Below are positions 63,597 through 64,000 of a DNA stretch of 64,000 nucleotides, in pieces (position 1 is the stretch's first letter; every line of letters begins with the position of its first letter). The translations under genes were made by a program, and so were the position numbers. Below the pieces are notes generated by a model. That model saw nothing but the letters and a program-made list of their open reading frames with translations, was not told where the DNA came from and ran no database searches. The DNA is from Haliclona indistincta (Eukaryota > Porifera > Demospongiae > Haplosclerida > Chalinidae). The DNA lies in assembly GCA_964017065.1 (NCBI GenBank), contig OZ024785.1:13221275-13285274 (forward strand), given 5' to 3'.

Positions 63597-63715
63597 GTTT
63601 ACCAACCAATAGGCTAGTCTACCAACCAATAGGCTAGTCTACCAACCAATAGGCTAGTCTACCAACCAATAGGCTAGTCTACCAATAGGCTACCAACCAA
63701 TAGGCTACATACCAA
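63597..63715. repeat. minisatellite CCAATAGGCTAGT, right part
   Basis: About five regular 20- to 22-bp units of CCAATAGGCTAGTCTACCAA, then shorter ones. Confidence 0.85.
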
Positions 63716-63767
63716 TACAGTGGTTTTCCAAGATTTTGCCATTTTCAACCGAAAACCGCCAAGCGTT

Positions 63768-64000
63768 GTGCACGCATGCGTATTATCAAACATGAGCTTG
63801 ATTGCTTTATTAGGGAGGAGGCACGTTGTATAGACTCCTACACAAGCCACACCTCTCTCATTACTAGCAATCGAGGTTTGAAACCATCGAACCTCGATTG
63901 CTAGTAATGAGAGGGGGTGGCCTGGGAAGGAGGCGCTGTACACTACCGTGCCTCCCTAGTAAGCAATTATGCGCATGTTTGATAGTACGCATGCGTGCAC
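63768..64000. mobile_element. foldback MITE at window end
   Basis: The outer arm GTGCACGCATGCGTA (63768) is mirrored by TACGCATGCGTGCAC ending at 64000. The inner arms TCATTACTAGCAATCGAGGTT and its complement are perfect near 63859-63911. It may extend beyond the window. Confidence 0.7.

Noticed and set aside
57945..63715. CRISPR-like arrays
   Set aside because: The tandem units have no unique spacers of constant length and the window is eukaryotic. They are minisatellites.

Overview
This is a eukaryotic window, most likely from an early-branching animal such as a demosponge. The organism is inferred, not proven. The basis is short introns in a metazoan-type TFIIIC gene, AT-rich spacers full of small inverted-repeat elements, and a Ty3/gypsy element with a tRNA-Leu primer site.

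The dominant feature is a clustered family of intronless genes for membrane proteins of about 563-584 residues. I place them in the POT/PTR2 (SLC15-like) branch of the major facilitator superfamily. I label the copies P1-P14. Block 1 (1-21.1 kb, plus strand) holds P1 (cut by the window edge), P2, a remnant, P3 (split by a retrotransposon), P4 and P5. Block 2 (26.3-36.1 kb, minus strand) holds P6, P7, P8 and two remnants. Block 3 (46.4-62.3 kb, plus strand) holds P9, P10, P11 (nonsense mutation), P12, P13 (frameshift) and P14 (truncated). The C-terminal half is almost identical in DNA sequence among copies on both strands. Two or three short N-terminal segments and one 30-40 residue extracellular loop between predicted TM9 and TM10 differ strongly. 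This looks like a repertoire with a homogenised chassis and variable exposed parts.

Between the blocks lie minus-strand exons of a multi-exon gene. In one frame they encode ZNF512-like zinc fingers followed by the WD40 part of TFIIIC subunit GTF3C2. The exons are out of order: the C-terminal WD40 exons (40.9-45.6 kb) lie upstream of the zinc-finger and first WD40 exons (37.3-22.5 kb). Splice phases join perfectly from 22466 to 45645. The family genes P6-P8 sit on the same strand inside an 11-kb intron of this gene.

Mobile DNA is abundant. There is a nearly intact Ty3/gypsy element with a textbook -1 frameshift signal, three TTAA-flanked non-autonomous elements, pogo-like TA-flanked MITEs, foldback elements (one with perfect 85-bp arms), minisatellites and microsatellites. 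Block 1 promoters share a CCAAT box and a palindromic CRE at fixed spacing. Block 3 genes P12-P14 share a different upstream motif. I saw no CRISPR array, tRNA or rRNA gene.
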